Source of the DNA: Sphingobium sp. KCTC 72723
Lineage (GTDB): Bacteria > Pseudomonadota > Alphaproteobacteria > Sphingomonadales > Sphingomonadaceae
DNA length: 64,000 nucleotides
Assembly (NCBI RefSeq): GCF_014280435.1
Contig: NZ_CP060388.1
Location: 3,423,501 to 3,487,500, forward strand
Direction of reading: 5' to 3'
Shown: positions 1 to 8,449 of the stretch, one piece after another
How the letters are laid out: each line of letters opens with the position of its first letter
How positions within the stretch are numbered: the first letter of the stretch is position 1
Notes under the pieces: model-generated
What the model was told of the DNA's origin: nothing
Databases searched by the model: none
The model's input: only the letters and a program-made list of their open reading frames with translations
Position numbers and translations under genes: made by a program

Positions 1-1
1 C

Positions 2-760
2 GAAGGTCCCCATGCCCATCTCAAGCGACGGCTCGATCAGGCCTTACGCCGGCGGGGCAGCCGCGATTTCGTCAGCATCGAGGCCTGGCGCGAGTTCGTT
101 GAGGCGCAGGTCGCCAGACAGAACCGGCGGCATGCTGCGCGCATCGATGCAGAACGCAGGGTACTCAAGGCGCTGCCCGCAAGGCGAACCACCGATTTCG
201 CCATGGTCACCGTCGATGTCACCCGCAACGGCACCGTCGCCATCGATCGGGTTACCTATTCGGTGCCTTCCCGCCTCGTCGGACGGCGCCTCAACGCGCA
301 TCTCTTTGACGATCGCATCGAGCTCTTCCTCGGCCCGGACAGGGTAATGTCCACGCCGCGTGTGCGGATCAGTCATCCCCACCGGGGGCATAGCATCGAT
401 TTCCGGCACATGATCGGTAACCTGCGCCGCAAGCCCGGTGCACTGCGCAACCTCGTCTACCGCGAAGCCCTCTTCCCCGATCACGCCTACCGGCGGGCCT
501 GGCAAGCCTTCGATGCCCAACTCGATGGACGGCAGGCCTGCCGCGATGCCGTCGCGCTGCTCGATATCGCCGCCAGGGGCGACTGTGTCGACGTGCTGGC
601 CCGGCGGATCGATGAGGCTCTCGACAGCGGGCGCTTGCCCGATGTCGATGCGCTCAGGGACGAGTTCCTGCCAACCGCAAGATCGCAGCGCGATGTCGCT
701 ATCCCGCCACCCGATCTGCACAGCTACAACAGCCTGATCGCCAGCGGGGAGGTGCACTGA
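2..760 (+). CDS. istA: IS21 transposase IstA, C-terminal part (5' truncated by window edge)
   Basis: The frame is open from the first complete codon at position 2, so the start and the catalytic DDE core lie upstream. The visible 252 residues begin with an HLKRRLDQAL segment and continue through a 'TYSVPSRLVG' segment, as in the C-terminal domain of IstA. IstA cuts and joins the element ends together with IstB. The stop codon overlaps the istB start (TGATG at 758-762), the usual IS21 translational coupling. Confidence 0.85.
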   Translation, partial: EGPHAHLKRRLDQALRRRGSRDFVSIEAWREFVEAQVARQNRRHAARIDAERRVLKALPARRTTDFAMVTVDVTRNGTVAIDRVTYSVPSRLVGRRLNAHLFDDRIELFLGPDRVMSTPRVRISHPHRGHSIDFRHMIGNLRRKPGALRNLVYREALFPDHAYRRAWQAFDAQLDGRQACRDAVALLDIAARGDCVDVLARRIDEALDSGRLPDVDALRDEFLPTARSQRDVAIPPPDLHSYNSLIASGEVH

Positions 761-1569
761 TGACCCGCACCAAGGATCAGGCCGCCGCCGTACTGCCTAC
801 CCTGCTGAAGGCCTTGCGCCTGCCGAGCATCAACCGCAACTGGAAGCGCCTCACCGACACCGCCGATCGCGATGGCTGGCCGGCCGCCAACCTGCTGGCC
901 TCGCTTCTCGAGATCGAGATGGCTGATCGCTCCTCCCGGCGCATCCAGCGCCATCGCGACCAGTCCGGCTTGCCCGCAGGCAAGACCTTCGCCACCTTCG
1001 ATTTCGACGCCGCCCCCGGCATCCGCAAACCGCACCTCTTGTCCCTCGCCGCCGGTGACGACTGGATCGAGAACGGCGGCAACCTGCTGCTGTTCGGCCA
1101 GAGCGGGACCGGCAAGACGCACGCAGTTGCCGCCATTGGCCATGCCCTCATCGACACGGGGCGGCGCGTCCTGTTCTGCTCCACCACCGACATGGTCCAG
1201 AAGCTCCAGTCCGCGCGCCGCGACCTCAGCCTGCCCGCCATGCTCGACAAGCTCGACAAGTTCGATCTCATCGTGCTCGACGATCTGTCCTACGTCCGCA
1301 AGGACCAGGTCGAGACCAGCGCCTTGTTCGAGCTCATCGCCCACCGCTACGAACGCCACTCGCTCGCCATTACCGCCAACCAGCCATTTTCGGCATGGGA
1401 CAACGTCTTCCCTGATCCCGCCATGACTGTCGCCGCGATCGACCGCCTCGTGCACCACTCGACCATCATCGAGATGAACGGCGAAAGCTACCGCAAGCGT
1501 TCCGCCGTCGCCCGCATCAACGCCGGCGATTACGACCCGCCCAATGGCGCCCCGGACCGGCCATCATAA
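760..1569 (+). CDS. istB: IS21 helper ATPase IstB
   Basis: This is a 269-residue AAA+ ATPase that assists IstA in target capture and strand transfer. It shows a Walker A motif (FGQSGTGKT, around residue 113) and a Walker B motif (DLIVLDDLSYV, around residue 168), with the length usual for IstB. Its ATG overlaps the istA stop codon. It belongs to a different IS21 subgroup from the istB at 60337-61089, whose P-loop reads GPTGTGKS. The gene appears intact. Confidence 0.93.
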   Translation: MTRTKDQAAAVLPTLLKALRLPSINRNWKRLTDTADRDGWPAANLLASLLEIEMADRSSRRIQRHRDQSGLPAGKTFATFDFDAAPGIRKPHLLSLAAGDDWIENGGNLLLFGQSGTGKTHAVAAIGHALIDTGRRVLFCSTTDMVQKLQSARRDLSLPAMLDKLDKFDLIVLDDLSYVRKDQVETSALFELIAHRYERHSLAITANQPFSAWDNVFPDPAMTVAAIDRLVHHSTIIEMNGESYRKRSAVARINAGDYDPPNGAPDRPS

Positions 1570-1828
1570 TTGTCGCTGGCTTCGCGCTCGGGAGCACCCT
1601 TGCTGAGGCAACGGGTAATTGTCGCCAGCGGCAATTACATGCCAACCATCCCATGCGCTTCAAACCCTCGCTTCCGGCCAGCGCCAGCGACAATTACCCA
1701 GCGTCGTAATTGTCGCTCGACGGTTGCTCCTCGCAACAGCAAATGGTAGCCAGAATTCACCAACCGGCGCGGCCACCTATCGGCCATCAAAATTGACGCC
1801 GACCGGACTCCGTAATCGTCGCGCTACA
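1565..1828 (+). repeat. IS21 right-end transposase-binding repeats
   Basis: Four copies of a taattgtcgc-type motif lie at about 1567, 1614, 1691 (inverted) and 1709, and a degenerate copy (taatcgtcgc) abuts the inferred terminus at about 1813-1822. Multiple spaced terminal repeats bound by IstA are characteristic of IS21 ends. The repeats are seen directly; their binding role is inferred from the family. Confidence 0.65.
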
Positions 1829-2057
1829 CAAAACGTCCTTTTTCCAGACGTTTTGCGTATAAGGACATCCCGAGGCCGTCATGCCACAGAATTTTGCAAA
1901 GCGACCCGCTCCGGCCCCGGAAGACATAAAGGTCACCAGCATGGACGTCCTTGTTCAGCGACTGCTGAACCTGCAAGGCCAGCGACCTCATTCCCCGGCG
2001 CATGTCTGTATGCCCTAGCGCGAGCCAGACCTTACCGCCGCTCGGGACCGGGATCAT
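1824..2057 (-). pseudogene. tnpB: IS66 TnpB (Orf2), C-terminally truncated by the IS21 insertion
   Basis: The N-terminal 77 residues of an IS66 TnpB are present, with the typical GHTDMRRGMRSLALQVQQ segment and the FRGRSGSLCKIL motif. The frame stops right after RLEKGRFV, where family members continue with a Trp-Pro. The TAG stop lies in the IS21 terminus, so the gene was cut by that insertion. Its start overlaps the tnpA stop (ATGA at 2054-2057). Confidence 0.85.
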
Positions 2058-2413
2058 CGGATCAGCGCCTTCAGAACAGCAGCGGCCACATCCGGCGGCG
2101 CCGAGGCGAAGATGTTCACGCGTCGCCCGCCAGGCAAATCCACCACAACAGCTGGCGCAGATGACAACTGGTTGCCGCCTGCCTCGTCAAGCACGACAGC
2201 TTCGACGAAGCCGACCTCCGCCGGCGACGCAGCGGCCTGCACTTCAGCTTTGCGGCGCCAAGTGTAAACCAACGCCGTCGATACATCATACTGCCGGGCT
2301 ATCCGTGCTACGCAGGCACCCGGTGAGAATGCCTCGGACAGAATCTTCGCCCGCTCGTCCTCACGCCAGCGTCGCCGACGCTCAGGCCCGCCGAAAACCG
2401 TAATCTGACCCAC
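2054..2413 (-). CDS. tnpA: IS66 TnpA (Orf1), HTH protein
   Basis: This 119-residue protein has an N-terminal helix-turn-helix of the transposase_8 type (RREDERAKIL-like start, then ARIARQYDVSTALVYTWRRK). It is the accessory Orf1 of IS66 elements, needed with TnpB and TnpC for transposition. It is complete, but it belongs to a remnant: tnpB is truncated and no matching tnpC remains here. Confidence 0.85.
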   Translation of the reverse strand: MGQITVFGGPERRRRWREDERAKILSEAFSPGACVARIARQYDVSTALVYTWRRKAEVQAAASPAEVGFVEAVVLDEAGGNQLSSAPAVVVDLPGGRRVNIFASAPPDVAAAVLKALIR

Positions 2414-2588
2414 AAAACCGCTCCTACGACCGCTCTCAAGAGCGAACTTAAGAGCGGTCCATCACGCCCGGGGGAAGGCGACTCTCAACGGAGGCGTACG
2501 CTGATTCCATCGCAGCAATACCGCTGCGATCAGTGGAATCTGGCGTCAGACCACTTGTGGGTAATTGAAAGGTTCTGTCGGCGCTTAC
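2414..2588 (-). repeat. IS66 left terminal region and inverted repeat
   Basis: Read on the minus strand, the IS66 remnant begins at 2588 with GTAAGCGCCGACAGAACC, almost identical to the ends of the complete IS66 at 16614-19723 (GTAAGCGCCGACGGAA). The segment between this end and tnpA contains an imperfect hairpin (ctctcaagagcg...cttaagagcgg) and a ccatcgcagc...gctgcgat palindrome. No gene is seen. Confidence 0.65.
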
Positions 2589-2605
2589 GCCTCACCGGAT
2601 GCATA

Positions 2606-2845
2606 CGCTTCGACAATCTGCCGATAATCCCAAACCGGCGGGCGACCGTGCTTCCCTCGTGCCGGTAGCAACGGCTCCAGGATTTCCCACTCAGCGTCTG
2701 TCAAATCACTGGGCAAAAGCAGGTCGGCTCTGGCATATCGCCGCCGGGTGATATCGGTCCGCATGTGTCGTTCCGTCGTTGTCTCGCAAACGCGGCTGAA
2801 TCACATGTCGCTGATATTGCCCACCTTCTTTTTCGGTCAGCCTCT
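2606..2845 (-). pseudogene. IS5-family transposase remnant (N-terminal end only)
   Basis: The minus strand carries a terminal repeat AGAGGCTGACCGAAAAAG ending at 2845, then an ATG at 2764 and about 53 codons close to the start of the three larger IS5-type copies in this window (LLPSDLTDAEWEILEPLLP, then GRPPVWDYRQIVEA). The frame is lost at about 2606 at the IS66 end, so everything downstream is missing. It is related to, but not identical with, the 8450-9386 copy. Confidence 0.8.
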
Positions 2846-3846
2846 TACGAGGCAGGCTTTGGCCCGTAATAATCGAAATACCATCTGGCAAAGAGGCCAA
2901 GACCCTCAGCCAACATCACCTTGGGTTTATATCCCGTCAACGCAGCCAGCTTTGAGACATCGGCATAGGTTGCAGTGACGTCGCCGGGTTGCATCGGACG
3001 CATGACTTTTTCGGCCGTATGACCTATCGCTTTTTCCAGAGTTTCGATCATCTCCATCAGGCCGACCGGATGGCTGTCCCCGATGTTCAGGACGCGATGC
3101 CCGCCGGTTTCCGGCGGATGATCGAGCGCGCCGATGATACCATCCACAATATCGTCAATATAGGTAAAGTCGCGGGCCATCTTGCCATCACCATAAACCT
3201 CGATCGCTTCACCATTCATGATTTTATTTGTGAAGCCGAAATAGGCCATGTCCGGGCGACCCCACGGGCCGTAAACGGTGAAAAAGCGCAACCCGGTCTG
3301 TGGAAAGCCGTATAGCTTTGCATAGGCTTGGCTCATCAGTTCGCAGGATCTTTTGGTCGCTGCATAGAGCGACACCGGAGACGTGGCGGGTTCTTCTTCG
3401 GTAAAACCTGCCCCACCCATCGGTTTTTCGCCATAGACCGAACTAGACGAAGCATAAACGAGATGCACGAACTCATCGGCATGGCGGCACGCCTCCATGA
3501 CCGCAAGGTGGCCGGCAAGGTTCGATTTTTCATAAGCGAAAGGGTTTTCGATACTGTAGCGTACGCCAGCCTGCGCTGCGAGATGGACGACACGCTGGAC
3601 TTTATTGTCTCGCACCAGTGCCGCCATGCCGGGCGCATCGGACACGTCCATGCGGTGGAAGGAGAATCTCTCCCGTCCTTCGAACGTGGCGAGTCGCGCT
3701 TCTTTCAGAGATGGATCATAATAGTCGTTAACAATGTCAACGCCGATGACAGTTTCACCTCGTTCGAGCAAGCGATGCGCGGTAGCATGTCCAATGAAAC
3801 CAGCGGCACCAGTTACTATAACGGGATCGGTCATGGTGATTTCCAT
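2845..3846 (-). CDS. NAD-dependent epimerase, UDP-glucuronate 4-epimerase-like
   Basis: This 333-residue extended short-chain dehydrogenase/reductase interconverts UDP-sugars, most likely UDP-GlcA and UDP-GalA, for EPS assembly. The Rossmann motif GAAGFIG lies at residues 13-19. The catalytic Ser cluster is near 134-136, with Tyr161 and Lys165 (YAATK). The NDYYDPSLKEARL segment at 40-52 is typical of the UDP-uronate epimerase branch. An alternative start is Met5. The TAA stop is completed by the first base of the adjacent IS5 terminal repeat (T at 2845), so the native C-terminus may have been slightly altered. Substrate is inferred from the family only. Confidence 0.85.
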   Translation of the reverse strand: MEITMTDPVIVTGAAGFIGHATAHRLLERGETVIGVDIVNDYYDPSLKEARLATFEGRERFSFHRMDVSDAPGMAALVRDNKVQRVVHLAAQAGVRYSIENPFAYEKSNLAGHLAVMEACRHADEFVHLVYASSSSVYGEKPMGGAGFTEEEPATSPVSLYAATKRSCELMSQAYAKLYGFPQTGLRFFTVYGPWGRPDMAYFGFTNKIMNGEAIEVYGDGKMARDFTYIDDIVDGIIGALDHPPETGGHRVLNIGDSHPVGLMEMIETLEKAIGHTAEKVMRPMQPGDVTATYADVSKLAALTGYKPKVMLAEGLGLFARWYFDYYGPKPAS

Positions 3847-4042
3847 TTATGTATTCTTCCCAAGAAAAGATATTACACCGCAGCATAGAGACACTTTCAC
3901 GAATGGCAAGAGTCGTAACCATGCTGTGTCAACGATCTGGACAATGAATTGCTGACGACCTAACTTTGTACGCTTTCAGCACCTAAAATTGTAGGCCGGG
4001 ATAAAAACACTCCCAGCTATCGCATCAAAAAAACACAGCTTA

Positions 4043-5449
4043 TCAATAAGCGTTCTTGTGTACGAGCACCAGAACAGTACGGAGCATAATCTCTATTTCA
4101 GCAACTAGCGACCAGTCTTTCAGATATTCAAGATCGGCTGACAGGCGATTCTCAAGATCTGCCTCACATTCTGTGGCCCCACGAAATCCTCGAATTTGTG
4201 CAAGTCCCGTAATACCGGGCTTGAGGGCATGACGACACCAATAATGCTGGTTCACTTCCCAGAATAGTTTGGAATCGGCGGTCGAGCCAAGCGCATGGGG
4301 ACGCGGACCAACGATGCTCATGTCGCCCAGCAGCACGTTGAATAATTGCGGTAATTCGTCGATGCTGGTTCGGCGAATGAAACGTCCGACCCGCGTTTGT
4401 CTGTCGTCGGTTCGACTGGCCGAAACATTGCCGGCATTGTCAGTCGTTTCCGCGCGCATACTGCGGAATTTCATGATCCGGAACAGTCTGTTTCCAAGGC
4501 CTACACGCGGTTGCATGAACAGGACGGTGCCTGGACTGTCGAGCTTGATCGCAATAGCAACCAGCAGAAGCAGTGGCGAGAGCAGAATGATTGCCGGTAC
4601 GGTCAGAGCGATGTCGAGAGCACGTTTCTGGATGCTGTTCGCTACGCTGAGTGCGCTACGCGAAACCACGTGGGTTCCAAACCCCTGCAATTCACCGATA
4701 CCGATAGCCCGCACACCGCTTTTTTCAGGGATCAGTATCTCGCCTTGGATGCCGGCACCCTGCAGGATAATTGTCCATGCCTGTCGCCGCGAGGGTGGGC
4801 AGGCGATCACGACGCGGTCGAACGTCCGCAGCCATTTACCCAAGTGATTGAGCATATAGGGATCATTAAGATCGGGTTTGAGATGATATTCATGTGCATT
4901 GATCGTCTGCACATGCGCAGGGAGATCGACGTCGATGCCGTCGATAATCACGATTTCGTCGAGCAGCCCCCCCCTAATTTTACTGCTGCTGTAGGTGCTG
5001 AACGGCCGACGGATCGCTGCCATAACGAGAGCACTTAACAGACCGCCAAGGCCGAAGGAGAGGCGTGAGAAGCTTTCGCTGCTATGCGCGAAGTAAAGGA
5101 CGCACTGCACTGCGCACATGGAGAAGATCATCGACAATATTGCGTGACCTGCCGCTTGTGCGGGACGAGTGATTGAACCCAGAGTATAGGCGTTGCCATT
5201 GATGGCGACGCCAACATAGATCGGTATGATCATGGCAGCCAAATTCAGGCTTTGCGCATTGAACCAGCGCCATCCCACCAAGGTGCCGACGACCCAGAAG
5301 CACAGCGCAATGCACAGGCAATCTAGCACTAATAAGGTGCCATAGAGTTGAAAGCGAGCAGACCGCTTCGTCGCCTGCGCGCGCGCCGGTGCTACGACTT
5401 CATTGGTCGAAAATTTATCCAATAGATACAAAGGACAGCTTCCCCACAC
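4043..5449 (-). CDS. Undecaprenyl-phosphate sugar-1-phosphate transferase (priming glycosyltransferase)
   Basis: This 468-residue membrane protein transfers a sugar-1-phosphate, probably glucose, from UDP-sugar to undecaprenyl phosphate, the first step of EPS repeat-unit assembly. The N-terminal half has four to five hydrophobic segments and a CoA-binding-like region. The C-terminal half (about 270-460) is a bacterial sugar transferase domain with a membrane helix, MKFRSM, RRTSIDELPQLFNVL and MSIVGPRP motifs. It starts with GTG at 5449; a TTG at 5431 has a better placed GGGGAAG upstream and is an alternative. A tetranucleotide repeat lies 37-59 bases upstream. It is on the same strand as the epimerase, 196 bases apart. 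Confidence 0.9.
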   Translation of the reverse strand: MWGSCPLYLLDKFSTNEVVAPARAQATKRSARFQLYGTLLVLDCLCIALCFWVVGTLVGWRWFNAQSLNLAAMIIPIYVGVAINGNAYTLGSITRPAQAAGHAILSMIFSMCAVQCVLYFAHSSESFSRLSFGLGGLLSALVMAAIRRPFSTYSSSKIRGGLLDEIVIIDGIDVDLPAHVQTINAHEYHLKPDLNDPYMLNHLGKWLRTFDRVVIACPPSRRQAWTIILQGAGIQGEILIPEKSGVRAIGIGELQGFGTHVVSRSALSVANSIQKRALDIALTVPAIILLSPLLLLVAIAIKLDSPGTVLFMQPRVGLGNRLFRIMKFRSMRAETTDNAGNVSASRTDDRQTRVGRFIRRTSIDELPQLFNVLLGDMSIVGPRPHALGSTADSKLFWEVNQHYWCRHALKPGITGLAQIRGFRGATECEADLENRLSADLEYLKDWSLVAEIEIMLRTVLVLVHKNAY

Positions 5450-5485
5450 ATGACGCCGGACGCAGACCCACGCCGTCCATTGAAT

Positions 5486-5508
5486 TATCTATCTATCTGT
5501 CTATCTAT
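5486..5508. repeat. Tetranucleotide microsatellite (TATC/ATCT)n upstream of the priming transferase
   Basis: Five to six imperfect ATCT units (tatctatctatctgtctatc) occur just upstream of the start codon of the priming glycosyltransferase. The position between promoter and start, together with the 4-base unit, is suggestive of slippage-prone control, but this is inference. Confidence 0.7.
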
Positions 5509-5697
5509 GCAGAGTTACCAAAGTGTTTACTCAAGATATGCGCTGCAATGCAACTAAAATCAGATAGATCCGTCTTATTTCGGGACAACATGAAAAATTA
5601 AATTTTATTATATATATATTGGGATCTTAGCCACAATCAACGCCAAAATCCAATGGCAGCGTTAACCTAAAAATTTTACCATTTTTCTGCGCTTGCG

Positions 5698-6700
5698 TTA
5701 GCTGTCTGGTTGTGACACATCATTGGCATAATATAACACGTCGTCAACTTTAGCCATAAGGTCGTCCTGCGCGGCGGGCTTGTAAAGGGGGTTGGTGAGA
5801 GCTGGCTTGAGTTGGATGCGTTCGTCGACTTTTTGGCTAGGCGAACCACTCTGGAGGACACGCTGTCGTCGTCGATTGTAGGCACCATTAAAACCAGTCA
5901 GCAGGATTTCGAGATCGGCGTGGCCAGCAACATTGATGCCGAGCACCTCGCTGGCGATGCGGCCATTGAAGCGCTCGACCATGCCGTTGGTTTGGGGCGT
6001 ATAAGGCCGGGTCGTGCGATGGCTGACCTTGATTTTCGCGCAGGCGCGTTCAAAATCGTCAGCGGTGAAGGAAGCAAGAGCCCCGATCCGTCAACACATG
6101 GGTGATGCGGAATGGGAAGGCCTTCCTGGCGGCCTTGAGGAAGGCAACCGCATTGGCGGCGTTCTCGGCGTCGTAGACGTCGAGGTGGACAAAGCGTGAG
6201 CAGAGATCGATTGCGACATAGAGGAAGCGCTTACGGATCTCACCGTCCGCGGTACGCAACTTGGGCAGATGTTTAACGTCGATGTGGACAAAACCGAGAT
6301 CAAAGTCGTGGAAGTGTCCCTGCCCCTTGCGGGACTGCAGCGTCGGCTTGGGTGGTCGTCGATTGAGTCCCTCGGCCTTCAGGACACGGTAAATGCTATC
6401 GCGGTTGAGATGTGGCAGAAAGTGCCGGAGTACGAAGGCGAGATCATCCAGCGGGAAGCCTGTTGCTCTGCGCACGGCGCAGATGATGGCGCGCTCCTCC
6501 TCGTTCATCCGCCAGGCAAGGCGCTTGGGTCGGCTTGATCGATCCTGGACCGCCTGTTCTCCGCGTCTCCGCCACTTGCGGACGGTCTCGTCGCTGATGC
6601 CATAGCGTTTCGCCACGACACTGGCGGGTTCAGTGGAGCGGGCAATGTCTGCCCGCACAGCGGGCGTGGTTCGGGCCTGAGGATGTATCTGCACCATCAC
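5698..6700 (-). pseudogene. IS481-family transposase, frameshifted
   Basis: The first 213 residues (6059-6700) carry an N-terminal HTH (VAKRYGISDETVRKWRRRG) and the start of the integrase core with HIDVKHLP and LTDRGS. The frame then fails at about 6075 (GSCFLHR-stop), while the shifted frame continues as TADDFERACAKIKVSHRTTR and MVERFNGR, supplying the catalytic Glu. A single extra base near 6075-6080 explains the break. The final stop codon (5698-5700) lies a few bases outside the terminal repeat. A programmed frameshift is possible but unusual for this family. Confidence 0.8.
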
Positions 6701-6789
6701 GAAACCTCATCAACAAGAGCAGAAAAGCGCCATGCGTGATCCGCAATAGCGCTGCTTACCATGTCCCAATGATGTGTCGCAACCAGACA
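5703..6789 (-). mobile_element. IS481-family element with near-perfect 24-bp terminal inverted repeats
   Basis: The ends read TGTCTGGTTGTGACACATCA-TTGG at 5703-5726 and its complement at 6766-6789, with a single mismatch. The repeat may extend outward by AGC. No clear target duplication is visible. The internal transposase is frameshifted. About 1.09 kb, normal for IS481. Confidence 0.8.
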
Positions 6790-7003
6790 GCTAGTGTCGC
6801 CGCACAGCTGAAATTGTCCACAAAAAATAGGGACGCCGGCAGCACCCCCGTTATGTTTGGTTACAACTTTGGTTCAGCGCGATACCCGCATATCGTCATG
6901 ATGCTAACGGACACAGAGGATTGGCTGAAACGACAGGTGGTTCCGGCCACCTTCTTTCGAACGCCACCTGAATGGAATATGGTCGGTCGGGCTACGCCAC
7001 CGG

Positions 7004-7291
7004 TCAGTATATGAGCAGACCGATTGAAAACAGAGCAGCGACAAGCGCGACAGGCCCACTCATTCTCGACACGAATTCGATCAGCTTTTCAGTCGGAGAG
7101 CGCGCTTCAGCCCACATCTCCGCGAAATCAAAAGGCCTCTCGACAGTGAAGCGACGCTCAATATCCCGATGCATCCCGGCCACAATGTTTTCGGATGCAG
7201 CGGCATCTTTGCCCGCCAGCCCCAGACGCTGGGCCATATCATGGCCAGCGGGAATATATTCAGCAGGAATCTTGGTTTTGAGACGTTTCAT
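7004..7291 (-). CDS. Small hypothetical protein with C-terminal membrane helix
   Basis: This 95-residue protein is of no family I recognise. It has a charged N-terminal 70 residues and one hydrophobic segment at the C-terminus (GPVALVAALFSIGLLIY), suggesting a tail-anchored inner-membrane protein. The start is supported by an AAGAGGATC ribosome-binding site 6-8 bases upstream of the ATG. It stands alone between an IS481 element and a transposase graveyard. Confidence 0.5.
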   Translation of the reverse strand: MKRLKTKIPAEYIPAGHDMAQRLGLAGKDAAASENIVAGMHRDIERRFTVERPFDFAEMWAEARSPTEKLIEFVSRMSGPVALVAALFSIGLLIY

Positions 7292-7709
7292 AGCGATCCT
7301 CTTGGCACTGACTGTTTATCTTTTATGTATTAACATTGGAATAATTGTCGGTCGGGTAAGCCATTCCCCAGCCATCAGGCGAAGAGTTGATTGCGCTCTT
7401 TCACATGGCTGATGGCGTGGAAATTTTCCCCGAGGCATATTTGTTTCATAATCACGTCAGGCGGGCAACCCCTTCCCGCCTGACGTCATATATTTAGCCC
7501 GTGTTATCCATGAGACCGCCGCTCCGAGGTTTTGTGGGCTGGGTTCGTTGTTGGCCGATAATACCAAGACTCTCTGATCAGACCCTGTGCGCCCATTGGC
7601 GAAGTCCGATTGTCATGATACGCCAGAGCTCGCATTGCCTCGCCTGAATTGCTCCCGAGTGTTGTCCAGTTGCCTCATCTAAAATGCTGCCGACGGTGGC
7701 AGGGAGTAA
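7292..7709. other. Intergenic region of about 420 bases
   Basis: No convincing gene. It contains the strong hairpin at 7454-7486 and AT-rich stretches at 7310-7350 that could hold the promoter of the minus-strand small gene. Confidence 0.5.
7454..7486. terminator. Perfect 12-bp stem-loop, possible terminator
   Basis: ACGTCAGGCGGG pairs exactly with CCCGCCTGACGT around a 9-base loop. There is no clear T-run after it (the plus strand continues catatattta), so it may be a bidirectional Rho-independent terminator, an attenuator or a relic of a lost gene. The neighbouring small gene starts upstream of it and reads away from it. Confidence 0.5.
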
Positions 7710-7785
7710 ATGATGAGGAAGGTGAGCATGGCGACGCGGAGAGAATTGGTTGAAGCGGTTGGCGAGCGGTATCGCGCGGCTGATC
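7710..7785 (+). pseudogene. Transposase N-terminal fragment (integrase-core type)
   Basis: After a GGCAGGGAG ribosome-binding site, an ATG at 7713 opens a short frame MRKVSMATRRELVEAVGERYR that resembles the N-terminus of IS481-like transposases. It breaks after about 24 codons, where IS110-derived sequence begins. Too short to place firmly. Confidence 0.4.
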
Positions 7786-7849
7786 GAATATGCTGCCTCC
7801 CATATTCAGCACATGCCGAAGGCGCTGATGGAAATGAATGTGCAACGTC
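7772..7849 (+). pseudogene. IS110 transposase fragment
   Basis: A stretch of about 78 bases is nearly identical to an internal part of the IS110 transposase gene at 40548-40621 (from gcggctgatcgaatatgctg to aatgtgcaac), with only a couple of substitutions. It is flanked by two other transposase fragments, so this is a relic of a deletion or nested insertion. Confidence 0.75.
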
Positions 7850-8431
7850 TCTGCCTGGTATGGCCATGTGAACGGCAAGACGCTCGAGATCACATCCGAC
7901 ATCGCCTTATGGTACAGGCCGGGCACCCCGGTCTTGCCGGTCCGCTGGGTCTTGGTTCGCGACCCCGACGGAAAGCGCGAGCCGCAAGCCTTCTTCAGTA
8001 CCGACATCACCCTCGAGCCCGCCGACATCATCGCCCTCTACGTCCGGCGGTGGCAGATCGAGGTCACATTTGCCGAAACCCGCGCTCACCTGGGTGTCGA
8101 GACACAGCGCCAGTGGACCGACAAAGCCATAGCGCGAACCACTCCGGCGCTGTTGGGTCTCTACTCTCTTATATCGCATCGCCTGTCCTGAGCGCCTGCC
8201 GCAGGCGGGCAGTCGAAGGGGGCCGGCGATCTGCTAACCAATAAAAGCAACCCTTATTCCGCCGCCTGGTATCGAAAAACCAGCCTGACCTTCAGTGACG
8301 CCATCGGCGCCGTCCGCCTCCAGCTCTGGGTCGGCGACATTAATCAACAATCCCCGCCGCCCCGAGAACCGCACTATATTCCGACAACCCGCCTCGTACG
8401 TATGGCTCAAGCACTATGCTTCGCTACCTAA
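7850..8431 (+). pseudogene. IS4/IS701-superfamily transposase, 5' truncated and interrupted by a stop-bearing repeat
   Basis: The frame reads WYGHVNGKTLEITSDIALWY, IRW-like PVRWVLVRDPDGK, RRWQIEVTFAETRAHLGVE and TPALLGLYSLI, which match the C-terminal half of a DDE transposase of this group. A short palindromic insert (8183-8222) brings a TGA stop at 8189. The same frame then resumes as GDLLTNKSNPYSAAWYRKTS and ends ALCFAT-stop at about 8431. The N-terminal half is missing at the IS110 fragment junction. Confidence 0.7.
8181..8222. repeat. REP-like palindromic repeat inserted in the transposase remnant
   Basis: gtcctgagc, a palindromic core gcctgccgcaggc and agtcgaaggg together resemble the short 'GTCCTGAGC...GTCGAAGG' repeat scattered through sphingomonad genomes. 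It lies in frame within the transposase and introduces a stop codon. Confidence 0.45.
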
Positions 8432-8433
8432 TC

Positions 8434-8449
8434 GTACAAAGTCGAGCTC
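8434..8449. repeat. Shared IS end cgtacaaagtcgagct (three copies in window)
   Basis: The same 16 bases occur at about 8433-8448, 33276-33291 and 50128-50143, each just downstream of a coding end (a transposase or a 94-residue protein). It is probably the right terminal repeat of the IS4/IS701-like element. Confidence 0.55.

Larger units (their letters stand above)
1..1828 (+). mobile_element. IS21-family element, left end outside the window
   Basis: This stretch holds the 3' part of istA, a complete istB and the right terminal region of an IS21-type element. The right end is inferred near 1828, where the sequence reads gcgctaca and an interrupted IS66 tnpB resumes immediately after. IS21 elements typically end in CA, which fits. 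The element therefore appears to sit inside the IS66 remnant that follows. The left end and any target duplication lie outside the window. Confidence 0.8.

Noticed and set aside
44..1458. Long open frames antisense to istA and istB
   Set aside because: High-GC coding sequence commonly leaves the opposite strand open; the sense proteins are clear IS21 components.
5703..6789. Target duplication of the IS481 element
   Set aside because: The flanking bases (gttagc / gctagt) are inverted, not direct, repeats and may simply extend the terminal repeat.
6736..7014. 92-codon frame after the IS481 element
   Set aside because: It begins inside the IS terminal repeat, has no plausible start signal, and its composition looks random.
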